This document shows, one piece after another, positions 22,584-33,385 of a stretch of 64,000 nucleotides of DNA; position 1 is the stretch's first letter, and each line of letters opens with the position of its first letter. The DNA is taken from contig CM065706.1 of assembly GCA_017654935.2 (NCBI GenBank), positions 11,145,183 through 11,209,182 on the forward strand, in the 5' to 3' direction. The DNA is from Phymorhynchus buccinoides (taxonomy: Eukaryota > Mollusca > Gastropoda > Neogastropoda > Raphitomidae). Under the pieces are notes generated by a model. The model was not told where the DNA came from and did no database searches. It saw only the letters and a list, made by a program, of their open reading frames with translations. The position numbers and the translations under genes were made by a program.

Positions 22584-22959
22584 GGCGCACGGGCACACAA
22601 CGGTCAAGGCTGGTGGATTAGTTAAGGTACACCCGTCTTAGTAAATGCGACAAAAACACTTTATAATTGGCATTTTTTACCACAATCAACACTAAAAATG
22701 TATGAATTAATGCAAGAAAATATGCTGTGCATTGAAAAGAGACAACAGAAAAACAGAAAAATACAACTACGTACAGGGGTGGATCAGCCAGTCATGAAAG
22801 AGGTGGGGGTTGCTCAGGTGGGTGGTAGTTCCAATTTTAACTGCTCAGTTGGGGGAGGGGGGGGGGGGAGGTCTTGGGGCCCCCCAGAAGCTGACAGTAA
22901 TTTGAATGTAAAGGATGCAATCAAAGCTTCTCGTGGGAGAATAAGCCAAAGCATCGGAC

Positions 22960-23310
22960 TTTTCTCCGTGGGGATACGGTGGGGGGGGAATTTTGTAAAC
23001 TGAATAGTTCCTCCACCTTCTGTAAGTAATTCTGTGCTTGTAACTTCCCCTAATCTGTCACTCATCTTTGACTCTGCCTTTTCCCTTTGTTTTCTATCAT
23101 CTACCGGTACTATATCTTTCTGACTTATTGGCCCATTCCTTTTTTTTTTTTTTTTTCAAAAATTAAATCCTCCCAATAATTTTTCTCCTTTGAGCTCAGT
23201 CCTCCGAAATCAGAATGTGTTGGCTCTACACACTACCATGCAGTGAAAACAGAAAACCCGACACATACGTACCTTACCCATTATGGCCATGTGGCCTGCT
23301 TTGAACGCGG
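22960..23310 (+). repeat. Dispersed repeat, pair with 33920-34290
   Basis: Shared order: GTTCTGTGCTTGTAACTTCC, AATCTGTCACT, CTTTGACT, GCCTTTTCCCTTTG, TCTTTCTGACTT, a homopolymer, CTCCTTTGAGCTC, TCCTCCGAA, GTGAAAAC, GTACCTTACCCATTA. A shorter copy is at 56665-56800. The class is unknown. Confidence 0.7.
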
Positions 23311-23314
23311 AAGA

Positions 23315-24085
23315 AGAAAAATAGCATGGGACTACATTTCTACTGACCTCTTTTTCCGTTTCTTTCCTTTTTTATTCTTTTTTTCTGATCGAGATAGCAA
23401 AGGGGGCAATAACTATTTTGGAGGACTGGGCATAAAGAAGTCTTGCCCAAAGTATCCCCACTCTCCTGACTAAAGAATTCTTTAGACAGCTGGTGTTGGG
23501 AAAGATCCCCAAAGGCCAAATAATCCCCTTTGCTCACAGACACTACATTACATGGGGCAGGAAGACATGTCTGCTGCCTCCCGCTCCTCTGAGCCAGAGA
23601 GGGCAGTCGCCCCCTCTGGTCTCTCCCCCCCCCCCCCCCCCATATTCCTACGCCACTGCTGTGTCTGTCTCAGTTTCTCTCTCTCGGTCAGTAGGGCTTC
23701 TGGCATTTTCCGCTCTTATAACGGGTATTTTCACCCCCAGTTGCAAATTTTAAGGGGTAATAGGTTTAATGGCAAAAACACATGGGAGAAGCTCCATCCC
23801 CTGCTCCAACCCCACTCCCACCCCATACGCAATTAGCTTGGGCTTTATGCGCGATCCAATAGAATTTTAGATCTAGCCTGTACTAGTAATAGACAGCTTG
23901 TGATAGAAAGGCCTCATACGAAGTAACTGTTGTGTTCATGCACGCGTCATGATTTTAATGCGTCATCTCACCCCCTAAATGAGATTTTAAAAGGTAAATC
24001 TCACGCACAGTTTCAGATTGTAGGGGGTGATTTGAGAGCTGTAGTGCGTAAACGTGGTTAAAACACGCACAACCTGTACGTTTTC
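23315..24085. other. Unassigned intergenic stretch
   Basis: C-rich and T-rich runs (a C tract at 23627-23640), with no recognised gene. Confidence 0.45.
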
Positions 24086-24089
24086 AGAA

Positions 24090-24770
24090 GCCCTGCTCGC
24101 TGTCTCTGTCTTTCTCTGTGTGATTTCTGTATCTATCTCTATCTCTCTGTCTTTCTCTCTCTCTCGATCTGTCTGTCTGTGTTTTTTAGTGTCACTGCCT
24201 CTCGATCTTCCTCTCTGTTTCTGTCACCCTTTCTCTATTTTTCTCTGTCATTCTCTCTCTGTCTCTCTCTGTGTCTCCATGTCTTTCTCAGTCTCTGTGT
24301 GTCTCTGTCTCTATCTTTCTCTCTTTCTTTCTCTCTATCTCAGTCTCTCTCTCTCTCTCTCTCCTCTCTGCCTTCTCTTCTCTCTCTGTTGGTCTCTATG
24401 TCTCTCTTTATGTGTCTTTGTCTCTGCATCTCTCTGTCTTTCTCTCTCTGTCTCCCTTTCTTTCTTTTCTCTCTCGATCTGTCTCTCTCTTCGTCTTTTT
24501 CTCTCTGTGTGTCTCTGTCTCTGTGCGTATCTGTGTCATCTTTCTGTCCACGTGTGTCTCTGTCCAGAGTCTCTTTTTGTCTTTCTCTGTGTGTCTCTGT
24601 CTCTCCTTGTGTCACTGTCTTTATTTCTCTCAGTTTCTCTTGTCTCTGTCTCTCTTTTCTTTCTGTCTCTCAGTCTCTCTCTCTGTGTGTCTCTGTCTCT
24701 GCCAGTGTCTGTCTCTCTCTCTCTAACTTTCTCCTTGTGTGTCTCTCGGCTGTCTCTGTTTCTCTCTGCT
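24090..24770 (+). repeat. CT/TCTGTCTC low-complexity tract
   Basis: Almost pure TCTCTGTCTC variants. The long Ser/Leu/Cys frames through it arise from the repeat and are not genes. Confidence 0.9.
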
Positions 24771-25068
24771 GTTTGTGGCAATACGCAACACAAACTAACA
24801 CATAGAGAGAAAAAGAGAGAGCGACAAAGTAGGTGAAGAAAAAAAAAAAGCCCATGGGCGGGTAAGAAGCCCATGCCAATTATCTCATGAATGAAGCAAA
24901 TTTTAGGCAATTTACCCCGTTTTTCCCTATGTAAGTTTATTGGTATTTATTTGTCCAAACAAAAAAACCACAAGTTCTTATATCTGTCTTGGCTTTTTTC
25001 TTCTTCTCCCGCGCAGCGATTTTTCTTCGAACCCCAAGAACATAATTATATTATGTCGGTGTGGTGTT

Positions 25069-27641
25069 TGTGACGTAAGTGTCCCGCGCGACCGCACTTT
25101 GTTTTGATTTCTTATCTACACCCCCCCCCCCTTCTCCCCTCCCCCCCCCCCACCCTCTCTCCTTTTCATTTCTCGACCAACCGCCACTTTAATTGCCCGG
25201 CTGCTTCAAACGAACGCCGATTAAGGAATTTATCTCTTTGAATCCCGATCTACCTACCCATCACGAGAAAGTGACAACCACGGTCGGCCCCTTTGAAACC
25301 CTTCTTTTCCGAACACGAGAAGGATTTTGAATGTCAGCACGTGATAAGGATGTAACTGGCGCATGATTGTTCGGTACTAGTATGCATAAAATTATAGCAT
25401 CATCTTGTGACGTGTCAACTGCTATAAACCAACCACAGGCTTTCATTGTTTGAAAGTGAAGGCTATAATTGGAGTAGTGAGAAAAAGTTTTCACGCTTAA
25501 GGTCCCTGACTACGCCACCCCTCTGCCCTACCCAAGGAGGAGGGGTCCCTCTCCCTCCCTCCCCTTGGTGGGATATTGAGTGAGTCGTATGCTCTCTTTT
25601 AAAATTAATGTTTTATAGGTGATTCTGTTTATAAATAGCACCTAATCCCCACCGGATCTCAGCTTGGGGGGGATGGGGGGCGGGAGGGACTTTGTCCCCC
25701 CGCCCCTCTTCCCCTCTCGGCCAAATAAAAATTTTCCCGTGTACAATAACCCCATTTTTTAAAAAAACAAAAATTTCCTGGGCTGGGCCATTAGGCGCTG
25801 TGGGCTGACAGTCCAGGAATATAAGATAGTATTTTTTTTAAATTGGTTCAGTGGGGACCAGTCACTTTTTTACTCAAATAATAACCTTGTTCTATGGCTT
25901 CGGCTTTTATAGGAGTGTAACATTTGGTTACAATAAATATCTTTTAAAAATAAAAAGGAATTGTGTTTTGTAAACACAATGTAAATATTTTTTTACATAG
26001 ACCTTCTTTGAAGTTTTAAAATTTTTGTTGTTGTTGTTCTTAAAAAGGGTGGTCCTGAAATTTTAATCTCAACTTATCCCCCTAAGTCAGCTTAGGAAAA
26101 ATTTCTTTTAAAATAAAGTATTTTATCCCAACAAACTCTTTTAACCGCAGGCCAGACCAGACATGGTGGAACTCAATAAATTATTTATAAAAAAATACTC
26201 TAAACTAAAAGTACAAAATAAATAACTTCTTTTTCTTTAACTGCACTAAAATAAAAACTTTAACTTTATAAAAAGAAATGTCCCACATGGAACTTTCCGA
26301 GAGGACGTAAAACTTAACAAAAAAAAAAAAAAAAAAAGTTTTTCACACAAGACGCTGAAACGTAGCTAGAGCAACACTCACAACCAGTCATAATAAGCCC
26401 ACTAGTAAGTATTATTGATGGCTGGTGATTGAGATCTGGTTTGTTTGATCCTATTTTTTATCTAGATCCTATGTTCAATGATGAATAAAGAGTAGATAGA
26501 TATGTTATTGAAAAGAAGTGGTAAACATTCTGTTCTATTTATGTGCACTGATTATTTGTGTGTGTGCGTTTTTGACTTTAACTCTTTTGGTACAAGAACC
26601 GGATTTTATGCCTACTAACCCTTTTGTCTATTTTTAGTAGGAAACCTATGGGTCGCAATCTTGCACTTTATGATACTATTCCTTTCCAGGTGTTGGATGG
26701 AGAGTGATGTTGGCTTGATCACCTTTTATGTTTTACTGATCTCAGTTTGTTAACTGAAATTCAGTTTATTTATTAACTAGTGCTATTGTACAAGGGAAGC
26801 CTTCTAGCCGGTTGGGATTCACTAATTCCCTGCCGACTGAAGCCCCTTGTCTCTAAGCCATAGAGAACTACATCCACCTTCTCCTGTGATTATCAGCAGG
26901 GCATCGTGGTCAGGAAGATCATCCCTGACTCACAAGCACCAAGACGGGACCGCCGCCAAGACGCCACTCCCGCACCAAGAATCCGCGAGGAGACCACGCG
27001 TGAACCGTGCCATCCCGCGAAGCCGTAACCGGAACGACTGGGAGCTACTCTCATCTGACGAGCAAGCCCAGCCACCCCAGCACTCGCTGATCCCTACGGA
27101 GGAACTTGACAACAGCTAAGTCCCCCGGACTGCGCCAATCATTTGAACTTTCCTCCGGACACTGAAGACAATTAGTGACCCTTCCTGCTTGGGGCTAACC
27201 TTCTAGAAAGACAAAAGTCTTGTAAATCCTTTCGGATTCCATTGTTTTTTTCATTCATATTTTGTTTTGGCGCCATTGAGCTGCTTTATTATTATTGTTG
27301 CATAATCTTATGCAGATTTTTGTGAGTAAATAAAATACAAGTGTTAAATAATCCTGAACCCTTTGGTCAGACTGCTGAGAGTGGGAGTCTTGTAATTTCA
27401 TGTAAAACCCTACTTCTCTCTGTCTGCCATTTAGAGCAATTCAACCACTTGTATTTCTTACAACCATACGAGCCAGAACCCGGGCACAAATATAATTTTA
27501 TTAGATGAAAAGGGGCCGGGAAAGTTGCTCATCTCCCATACCCTAGAGAAGTGGGTTAAAGGCAAATTTTCTACTTGAAAATTTAACACACTAAAAGTCT
27601 TCCCTAGAGGCTTAGCCTTTTTAACCCATTACCTCGTCACA
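25069..27641 (+). mobile_element. Solo LTR, copy 1 (with a later insertion)
   Basis: It begins TGTGACG and ends CGTCACA, an inverted TG...CA terminus, and is flanked by GTGTT on both sides (25064-25068 and 27642-27646). Without the insert at 25495-26332 and a 224-bp segment (about 27317-27540) absent from the other copy, it matches 40167-41655 along its length. A CTATAAACCAACCACAG segment near 25422 could be a TATA/CCAAT core, and an AATAAA lies near 27329. A short frame with RNRNDWELL and DEQAQPPQHS is shared by both copies but is offset upstream, so coding is doubtful. There is no reverse transcriptase or internal region; the superfamily is unknown. Confidence 0.75.
25495..26337 (+). mobile_element. 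Poly-A retro-insertion inside the solo LTR
   Basis: This block is absent from the second LTR copy. It is flanked by AAAAAGTTTTCAC (25482-25494) and AAAAAGTTTTTCAC (26333-26346), ends in a poly-A run (26318-26337), and just before that has CGAGAGGACGTAAAAC. That end motif is shared with the GAGGACGT family at 50.9-51.8 kb. This is the signature of target-primed insertion. No coding frame was recognised. Confidence 0.7.
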
Positions 27642-27729
27642 GTGTTCTCAAAATGGATTTGTTCTCAAAATGTCTGCGCATGTGCGAAGAGTTTATGGAT
27701 TTGGTGTTTTGTGGCTTTTTTAAAATCAT

Positions 27730-27815
27730 GGATAGGTTTAGGGTTAGGGCTAGGGTTAGGGCTAGGGCAAGGGACTAGGGTTAAGGGATCAGTAGGTTAT
27801 AGGGATAGGGTTAGG
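27730..27815 (+). repeat. Degenerate TTAGGG/CTAGGG tract
   Basis: Units such as TTAGGG, CTAGGG and AAGGG in a row form the core of the family B foldback element. Confidence 0.8.
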
Positions 27816-28542
27816 GTCAATTTAGTGTCGAATACACAAAAGTAACATCATGATCGATTTCGCACATGCCCAGACATGTTGAGAACAAATCCATTTTACC
27901 GAGAATGCCACACCGGTTACGGTAGGCGGACATCATTGGAAGAAGAAAAAGAAGAAGTTTTGTTCTTTACATCTTTGTTCAACTTTGATATTGTAACCGT
28001 CGATCATACATCAGAACCGAACATCGTAAAACAGCTGAACAAAACGTCTACGATCTGATCTTGATATTCTTCTTCTTCTTCTCTACTTCTGTGGTGGTGA
28101 CCAACTTCTTTATACAGAAGTAATTGTACACACTTTAGGGGGTGATCATAGAAAAAGAAGCGGAAGAGGGAAAGAGAGAAAAGAGCACACACATTACATT
28201 ATCAGTTTTCCAAGAAAGGGCTGCACACGTCACCCTATTAGATTTACGTACTTGGGTTCAGTTTCAATATCTAGGGTAAAATCAGGAGTAGCAAACAAAT
28301 TAAAGACCTAGTTCCAGGCTGGGGAGGGGAGGACTACAGGGAGCTGCCGGCAGCTACTAATTTTCACGTTCGCCCCCAGCAAGCTGGGAACTAGCCGACC
28401 CTAGACACTCCATAAGGCAATGCCCAGGCCCCAACCAAAAGGACAAACAAGACAAACAACTAGATCCCTAACTGCTGGGGTAAAAAACAACAACTTGGGG
28501 ATGAGGGTGAAGGGACTGGGGTAGGGGCGCTTGTTGCAGGTT

Positions 28543-28930
28543 TCAGTGCTGGGTTGGAGCTGTGAGCTCAGCTAATGCTGGCTCTCCTCCAGGGTCTGGG
28601 ATGTTGGTCCAGTTCAGGTGGTGTTGAAGCATGGAGTCAAAGAGTGCCAGGGATGGTGCAGTGGCTACGCTTTCTGGAAGGCAGTTCCATTCAGGGATCG
28701 TGCGGGGGAAGAAGGTTCCCTGTCGGTACTGAGTTCTACATGATTTGATGTCGTAGGCCTGGGAGTTGGTTTGGCGTCCACTTTTCTTCTGGCAGCTTGA
28801 TGTTGGGGCGTGCCTTGTTTCGATTTTGAGGAGGCCGTTTCTGTGCTTGTACATGCATGGTGGTTAACCGATCCTTCATTCTTCTTTGCTGCAGTGCGGG
28901 CCAGGAGAGTTCTTCTAGCATACTGTCGAC
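28543..28930 (-). pseudogene. LINE ORF2 C-terminal fragment
   Basis: The minus strand reads ML-EELSWPALQQRRMKDRL, then after one frameshift (near 28850) MYKHRNGLLKIETRH, SGRQTNSQAYDIKSCRT, YRQGTFFPRTIPEWNCLPES and TAPSLALFDSML. The order WPxLQQRR...FFPRTIxxWNxLP is the typical end of reverse-transcriptase proteins of CR1/Jockey-related LINEs. The catalytic part is absent, so it is 5'-truncated and dead. Confidence 0.8.
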
Positions 28931-29056
28931 ACTGGAGGTGGGAAGGGATGCAAGGAGGTGCCGGTCCTGGGTTGGGAAGGGTAGGCGGGGTTGTGGAGGG
29001 AGGGATTGGGGAAATGGGTTGAAATTGGGGAGGGTGGGGGGGGGGGCGTTGCTTAT

Positions 29057-29160
29057 TTAGATCCGGGACTTGAAGCCTTCCACTGAGGCTGATGTCACTG
29101 CCTCAGATGGAAGGGAGTTCCAATCTCCGATGGTCCGAGGAAAGAAAGAGAACTTTCTGT
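29057..29160 (-). pseudogene. Second LINE ORF2 C-terminal fragment
   Basis: The minus strand reads KFSFFPRTIGDWNSLPSEAV and TSASVEGFKSRI then a stop. The FFPRTIxDWNSLP motif matches the element just to the left, but the sequence is too different to be a simple duplicate. Only about 35 residues remain. Confidence 0.75.
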
Positions 29161-29335
29161 AGTTGTATTAACTTTCTGTAGCTACCGCTAATGATAATCA
29201 TCGACACGGATAGAGCTATGTGCACGTTTTCCTAGAAGACAAGTGAACCCGAGGAAGATATGACTAGGGTTTGAAGCCGAGTTGACTTGCACCCGGGGAC
29301 GAGTTGGCAAGAGGCCGAGTTGATCGGCATTCGAA

Positions 29336-29553
29336 ACCGGTGCGCATGCGCATTAGAACAGTTACTTATCTCACGCGATTACTACTAACCCTAACCCTAA
29401 CCCTAACCGCTAACCACGGAAAGAACCAAGAAATATAGAGCAGGAGGGTGTAAATCTACATATTTGCAGAGAAATCGATGTACAAAGCAATGCACTTAGT
29501 TTCGTAATGAATTCACAATGGCGGACAAACAAACGATTCTGATTGGCTACGCG
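29336..29553 (+). mobile_element. Telomere-cored foldback element, family A copy 3 (3'-truncated)
   Basis: It starts ACCGGTGCGCATGCGCATT, then CCCTAA units at 29387-29408, then GAAAGAACCAAGAAATA, GAGCAGGAGGGTGTAAATC and CACAATGGCGGAC...CTGATTGGCTACG. This is the reverse complement of the copies at 22.1 and 45.1 kb. It stops after GATTGGCTACG, about 65 bp before the MSH6 start codon, so the proximal arm is missing. Confidence 0.75.
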
Positions 29554-29574
29554 GCTAGGAAAAATAGCGGGAAA
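29541..29574 (+). promoter_or_regulatory. CCAAT box and E2F-like site upstream of MSH6
   Basis: ATTGG at 29542-29546 is a CCAAT box on the minus strand. GCGGGAAA at 29567-29574 is the reverse complement of TTTCCCGC, the E2F consensus, 43 bp before the ATG. E2F control is known for mismatch-repair genes in vertebrates; use here is inference. The CCAAT box is part of the foldback element and the E2F-like site lies just outside it. Confidence 0.45.
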
Positions 29575-29616
29575 AATTGCATGTCTGCTAAGAAATAGTC
29601 CTAGACAAGAAACAAG

Positions 29617-29782
29617 ATGTCTAAAACTCCCAAACAGCCGCCTAAACAAGGCAACACACTTTTTTCTTATTTTACTAAGACGCCAAAGCAACAGACAACG
29701 CCGACGAATGACAAGAAGGTGCTGTCGCCTCGACGATCACCAAACAGTAAATCAAGTCCGAAGGCTGCTACTCCAAAGAATG
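29617..29782 (+). CDS. MSH6: Probable MSH6 exon 1
   Basis: ATG starts a 55-codon frame: MSKTPKQPPKQGNTLFSYF, then TKTPKQQTTPTNDKK, SPRRSPNSKSSPKAATPKN, ending at a GTCAGT donor. The N-terminal TLFSYF followed by a Lys/Ser/Pro-rich linker is like the PCNA-binding start of MSH6 (human MSRQSTLYSFF), which tethers MutS-alpha to replication. The glutamine is one position off the strict PIP-box spacing. An undoubted MSH6 exon lies downstream on the same strand. The donor leaves one base of a codon. Other PIP-box proteins cannot be excluded from 55 residues alone. Confidence 0.6.
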
Positions 29783-29949
29783 GTCAGTGAAAGAGGGGGA
29801 GGGTGTGGGGGTGCGTGTTTGGGGAGTTCCTAGACTGCACCTTTGTCGAAATGTGAATATTACCGTAACCTTCATTTTATGTTATACACACTCACTGACT
29901 AGGAGACACAGACAGACAGACAGACACACACATCTCTCGACGCGCATGG

Positions 29950-29964
29950 GGACACACACACACA

Positions 29965-30002
<38 letters not shown>
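29950..30002 (+). repeat. CA microsatellite
   Basis: Nearly uninterrupted ACACAC after the MSH6 exon 1 donor. Confidence 0.9.
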
Positions 30003-30003
<1 letters not shown>

Positions 30004-30082
30004 TGATACAGAGATAATACAACGACAGAACCGTCAAATCAAAATGATGACGGCAGTTTTTAAACAAAAGAATACACATCTC

Positions 30083-30328
30083 GCGCGTGTTGCAGTCAAA
30101 AGTGTAGCTCGTGCAAATCTGCCGCTCGCTACTTAGTACTATGAGAGTGTGTATTTGCAACATTGACTGATTGAGCATGAACCACAAATTTCACTTTTTT
30201 GTAGGGTTAGGGTTAGGTAAATGGTTCAAGTAAAGAAAGAGTGAAATTTGTGATTGTCGCAAATACACACTCTCATAGTAGTGAGCTGCAGATTTGCATG
30301 AGCTACACTTTTGACTGCGACAGCGCGC
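30083..30328. mobile_element. Large hairpin with a telomere-like loop
   Basis: Left-arm blocks GCGCGTGTTGCAGTCAAAAG, TGTAGCTCGTGCAAATCTGC, CTATGAGAGTGTGTATTTG and CACAAATTTCACT are mirrored by AGTGAAATTTGTG, CAAATACACACTCTCATAG, GCAGATTTGCATGAGCTACA and CTTTTGACTGCGACAGCGCGC. The loop holds GTAGGGTTAGGGTTAGG (30201-30217). It sits in MSH6 intron 1. Confidence 0.85.
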
Positions 30329-30390
30329 ACACTCCAGAGTGACACACACAGTGACACATAAAATAGACAAGTCAATTATATACACACGAG

Positions 30391-30425
30391 GCGCTGTGGC
30401 CGGTTGGTTCGAGTCACCGCTCATA
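30391..30425 (+). mobile_element. Internally deleted tRNA-type SINE head
   Basis: GGCGCTGTGGCCGGTTGG (A-box-like) is joined directly to TTCGAGTCACCGC (B-box-like). The middle of the tRNA-related head is missing. Confidence 0.4.
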
Positions 30426-30549
30426 ATCAACAATCTACTTTAACCATACTGTACCAACACCTGAAACAACTGCATGAGCGTTAAGCGACCTGGAGCTATA
30501 CCATAGCAAATAGAAAAACGAAAGTAGGCTCTGGCCTTGACCCCCTAGC

Positions 30550-31545
30550 CGGATGCAGGGGCGGGAGTTATCCCCCCTTACCGGTCTAGCAGTGGCTAGG
30601 CCAATGAGCGCCTACTTCCGCCATTTACAATTTTCCAGCGTTTCTTGGTTGACCTGGGCTGCCTGGCTTCTTCTACCTTTTTTGGTTTACAACACTCTTA
30701 ACTGGTGGGTTCGTTCCTGTTCCTCTCTATCATCGGTTTCAGTGTAACACTGAGTCTCGATTGGCTCAGTTTCTCTAGTCTAAGTTCGCTAGAACTAGCG
30801 AAGTTTGAATTTTTCTGTTCGTCACTCACCGTGCACTTCTAGTGCACGCGCGCGCGCGTGGTTTGGTCTCTCCAAACTCGAGTTCTAAAATTCGCAGTCA
30901 AGTTCTGTCGGACCCTACGGTTCGTTCTCCTCTTCCATGAGATTACTCTGGTCGTTCCTGTTATAGGGACTCGTGAGGAAAATTCATCCGTTCAAACTCT
31001 TATAAAAAGTCTAAACGTTCTTTATCCGTCTGGGCCTCTATAGGCCTCTACGGTCGTACTCCTACGGCCTCTTCGGTTCGCGTCTCGTTCATCCACAAAC
31101 TGGTCTACACGGGTTGTTTATTTCGGCCCGCCTTCTGCTTCGGTTGCGCAGAAGGCCTCTAGGCCCATTTTGTCCGCGCGTTTTTCTGCCATGCCTCTCT
31201 GTTCTAGGAGGCCTCTCTTCACGGGCCTCCTCTTCTACACGGACGTCTGGACAGCGCTTCGAGGGAAAAGTCGCACGCTACGCGCACGTCTGACACCCCG
31301 AGTTGCAGGCCTGCAGTGCTGCACTCGGGTGCTCGCCTTGTCCCTCCTTCCTCTCTGGCCTTGTGTTGGAGAGAGGGCGAAGGAGGCCCCCCACCGACTG
31401 TGTGTCGAGGTCATTTGACTGGGGCCTCAATCAGACGTCCCGGTGTCTCGATCGGACCTCGAGCCCGGAAGGTCGTAGGCTTCTCTACACCTCCCCAGCC
31501 GGGGAGGCCAAGGCCTACCGGCTATATCCGCCCCGCCGTCGGAAG
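30550..31545. other. GC-rich, CpG-rich block without recognised gene
   Basis: Rich in GGCCTCT and CGGCC motifs, with GTGCACTTCTAGTGCAC and CGCGCGCGCG near 30834-30857. Several open frames exist on the plus strand (for example around 31170-31630) but no protein family is evident. It could be a retroelement leader (a DIRS-like or LTR type was considered) or a CpG island. Confidence 0.35.
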
Positions 31546-31630
31546 ACCTAAAACCGAGGTCCCGTGTGTGAACGCACGCACAAGATCTTGCGCGCACGTT
31601 AAAGCCCATTCGACTATTCGGTACAAGTAG
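31535..31630 (+). mobile_element. SINE body fragment
   Basis: AAACCGAGGTCCCGTGTGTG, GCACGCAC, and CGCACGTTAAAGCCCA match the body of the SINE at 57978-58185 (AAACCGAGGTCCCGTGTGCC). The tRNA-like head is absent. Confidence 0.55.
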
Positions 31631-31968
31631 GCCGTGTGTGCCGATGGAATGGATAACACGAGCTCACAAAGCATGCATCGTGTGCACCAGTAGCAATCTA
31701 AATGAAAACTTTGGGCGTGGGGCAGGATAAGCATCCCCAATCGGAAGAAGTCATACTCATAGCTCACTGGATACCCGTGGTGACTTGTGGTTGTCTCCCC
31801 CTCTTTCTTTCCTTTTGTTGTTGTTCTTTTATCTCTTTTGTTTAAATTCTCTCTTTGAACAACCTCTTCAGTCTTCACCCATTCTTTGTGGCTAGCAAGG
31901 AAATATATAGCAAACTAGCCGGTTACTATCCGCTTCGGCGGGATTATAAAGAAAAAAAAAAAAAAAAT

Positions 31969-32036
31969 GGGACGGAGCCAGGTTCGAACCCGGAACGTTT
32001 GTGTGAGTACGCGACGACTTAACCATTAGGCTATTT
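31969..32036 (-). mobile_element. tRNA-derived SINE head
   Basis: The minus strand gives TAGCCTAATGGTTAAGTCG (A box) and GGGTTCGAACCTGGCTCCG (B box) at tRNA spacing. There is a poly-A run at 31951-31967 on its 3' side in plus orientation. The arms do not form a good cloverleaf, so it is not called a tRNA gene. Confidence 0.55.
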
Positions 32037-32261
32037 TATCTTGCTGCTGTCTGTTGAAAATTTTGACTTATAGTTGTGAAAAGCAGTGGGTAGAACCACT
32101 GACCTGGTCGACTCGCGTTCTAATTACGCTAATTACGCTAATTACGGAGCGTGTTGCAAAATGTAATGTACCCTATGTTACCCCGGGATCATCCATCTGG
32201 ATACTGTGAAAGGTTGGCGGCGATAAAACCACGCTAAATATGGTTTTATCCCGAAAACACA

Positions 32262-32360
32262 CACACACACCACACCACACACACACACACACACACACAC
32301 ACAACCACACGACACTACACACACACACGAAACACACACACACAAACACAGCTTGCATAT
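32262..32360 (+). repeat. CA microsatellite bordering the second gap
   Basis: CACACA runs lead directly into the N run at 32366, a likely cause of the assembly break. Confidence 0.9.
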
Positions 32361-32365
32361 ATATT

Positions 32366-32865
32366 NNNNNNNNNNNNNNNNNNNNNNNNNNNNNNNNNNN
32401 NNNNNNNNNNNNNNNNNNNNNNNNNNNNNNNNNNNNNNNNNNNNNNNNNNNNNNNNNNNNNNNNNNNNNNNNNNNNNNNNNNNNNNNNNNNNNNNNNNNN
32501 NNNNNNNNNNNNNNNNNNNNNNNNNNNNNNNNNNNNNNNNNNNNNNNNNNNNNNNNNNNNNNNNNNNNNNNNNNNNNNNNNNNNNNNNNNNNNNNNNNNN
32601 NNNNNNNNNNNNNNNNNNNNNNNNNNNNNNNNNNNNNNNNNNNNNNNNNNNNNNNNNNNNNNNNNNNNNNNNNNNNNNNNNNNNNNNNNNNNNNNNNNNN
32701 NNNNNNNNNNNNNNNNNNNNNNNNNNNNNNNNNNNNNNNNNNNNNNNNNNNNNNNNNNNNNNNNNNNNNNNNNNNNNNNNNNNNNNNNNNNNNNNNNNNN
32801 NNNNNNNNNNNNNNNNNNNNNNNNNNNNNNNNNNNNNNNNNNNNNNNNNNNNNNNNNNNNNNNNN
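32366..32865. other. Assembly gap (500 N)
   Basis: 500 N inside the MSH6 span. Missing MSH6 exons could lie here. Confidence 1.
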
Positions 32866-33079
32866 CCCTCCACTGTTCCCTGCGTGTCTCCGCTTAACGA
32901 AACAGTTAATTCGGAGGTAGCTGATTGCCAACTTCACCCTGGAACAGCGAGGGAGCTGATCTTAACATTAGCCAATAATTAAATTAAAAAAAACTTTATT
33001 GTCCATTAAAACATGGTAAAAATGGAAACTTTTTCTTCCACAGCATGTTGGGCAAGCAGAGTAAAAACAAACTAATCAA

Positions 33080-33241
33080 ATATATGATTACACACACTCA
33101 CACACGCGTGCGCATGCACGCACGTGAAACTTGCACATTCAACAAACAAAATAATAACATAACATGTTAGTCAATAACATGTACTCTTACACACAATATT
33201 CTGCATACACACACATACACACCACACATTACCACCACACA

Positions 33242-33276
<35 letters not shown>

Positions 33277-33385
33277 GATATATATTATATATATACTATA
33301 TATATAGTATTCACATACGTATATACGCACACATACACCCCCACAAACACATACACACACAACACACATCCCCCCCCCCCCCCAG
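33080..33385. repeat. CA and TA microsatellites
   Basis: Mixed CACACA runs, a TATATA block at about 33250-33310, and a C run at 33370-33383. Confidence 0.9.

Larger units (their letters stand above)
25056..27916. mobile_element. Telomere-cored foldback element, family B, split by an LTR
   Basis: The right arm (27859-27916) read in reverse is CGGTGTGGCATTCTCGGTAAAATGG, ATTTGTTCTCAACATGTC, GGCATGTGCGAA. The left arm is CGGTGTGGTGTT at 25056-25068 and then, after the LTR, CTCAAAATGG, ATTTGTTCTCAAAATGTC, GCATGTGCGAA. The core at 27730-27815 is TTAGGG, CTAGGG and AGGG repeats. The 1.5-kb solo LTR and its own insert lie within the left arm. Confidence 0.75.

Noticed and set aside
24054..24836. A 260-codon plus-strand open frame rich in Ser, Leu and Cys
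   Set aside because: It is produced by the TCTCTGTCTC low-complexity tract; overlapping frames on both strands are equally long.
28857..29060. Gly-rich plus-strand frames
   Set aside because: They overlap LINE ORF2 fragments that read sensibly on the minus strand.
31170..31630. A DIRS or LTR gag-like gene in the GC-rich block
   Set aside because: Open frames exist but no reverse transcriptase, recombinase or zinc knuckle is seen; composition alone is not enough.
32173..32982. Long frames on both strands
   Set aside because: They consist mainly of N gap read as open sequence; the same applies to 8622-9167 and 59110-59916.
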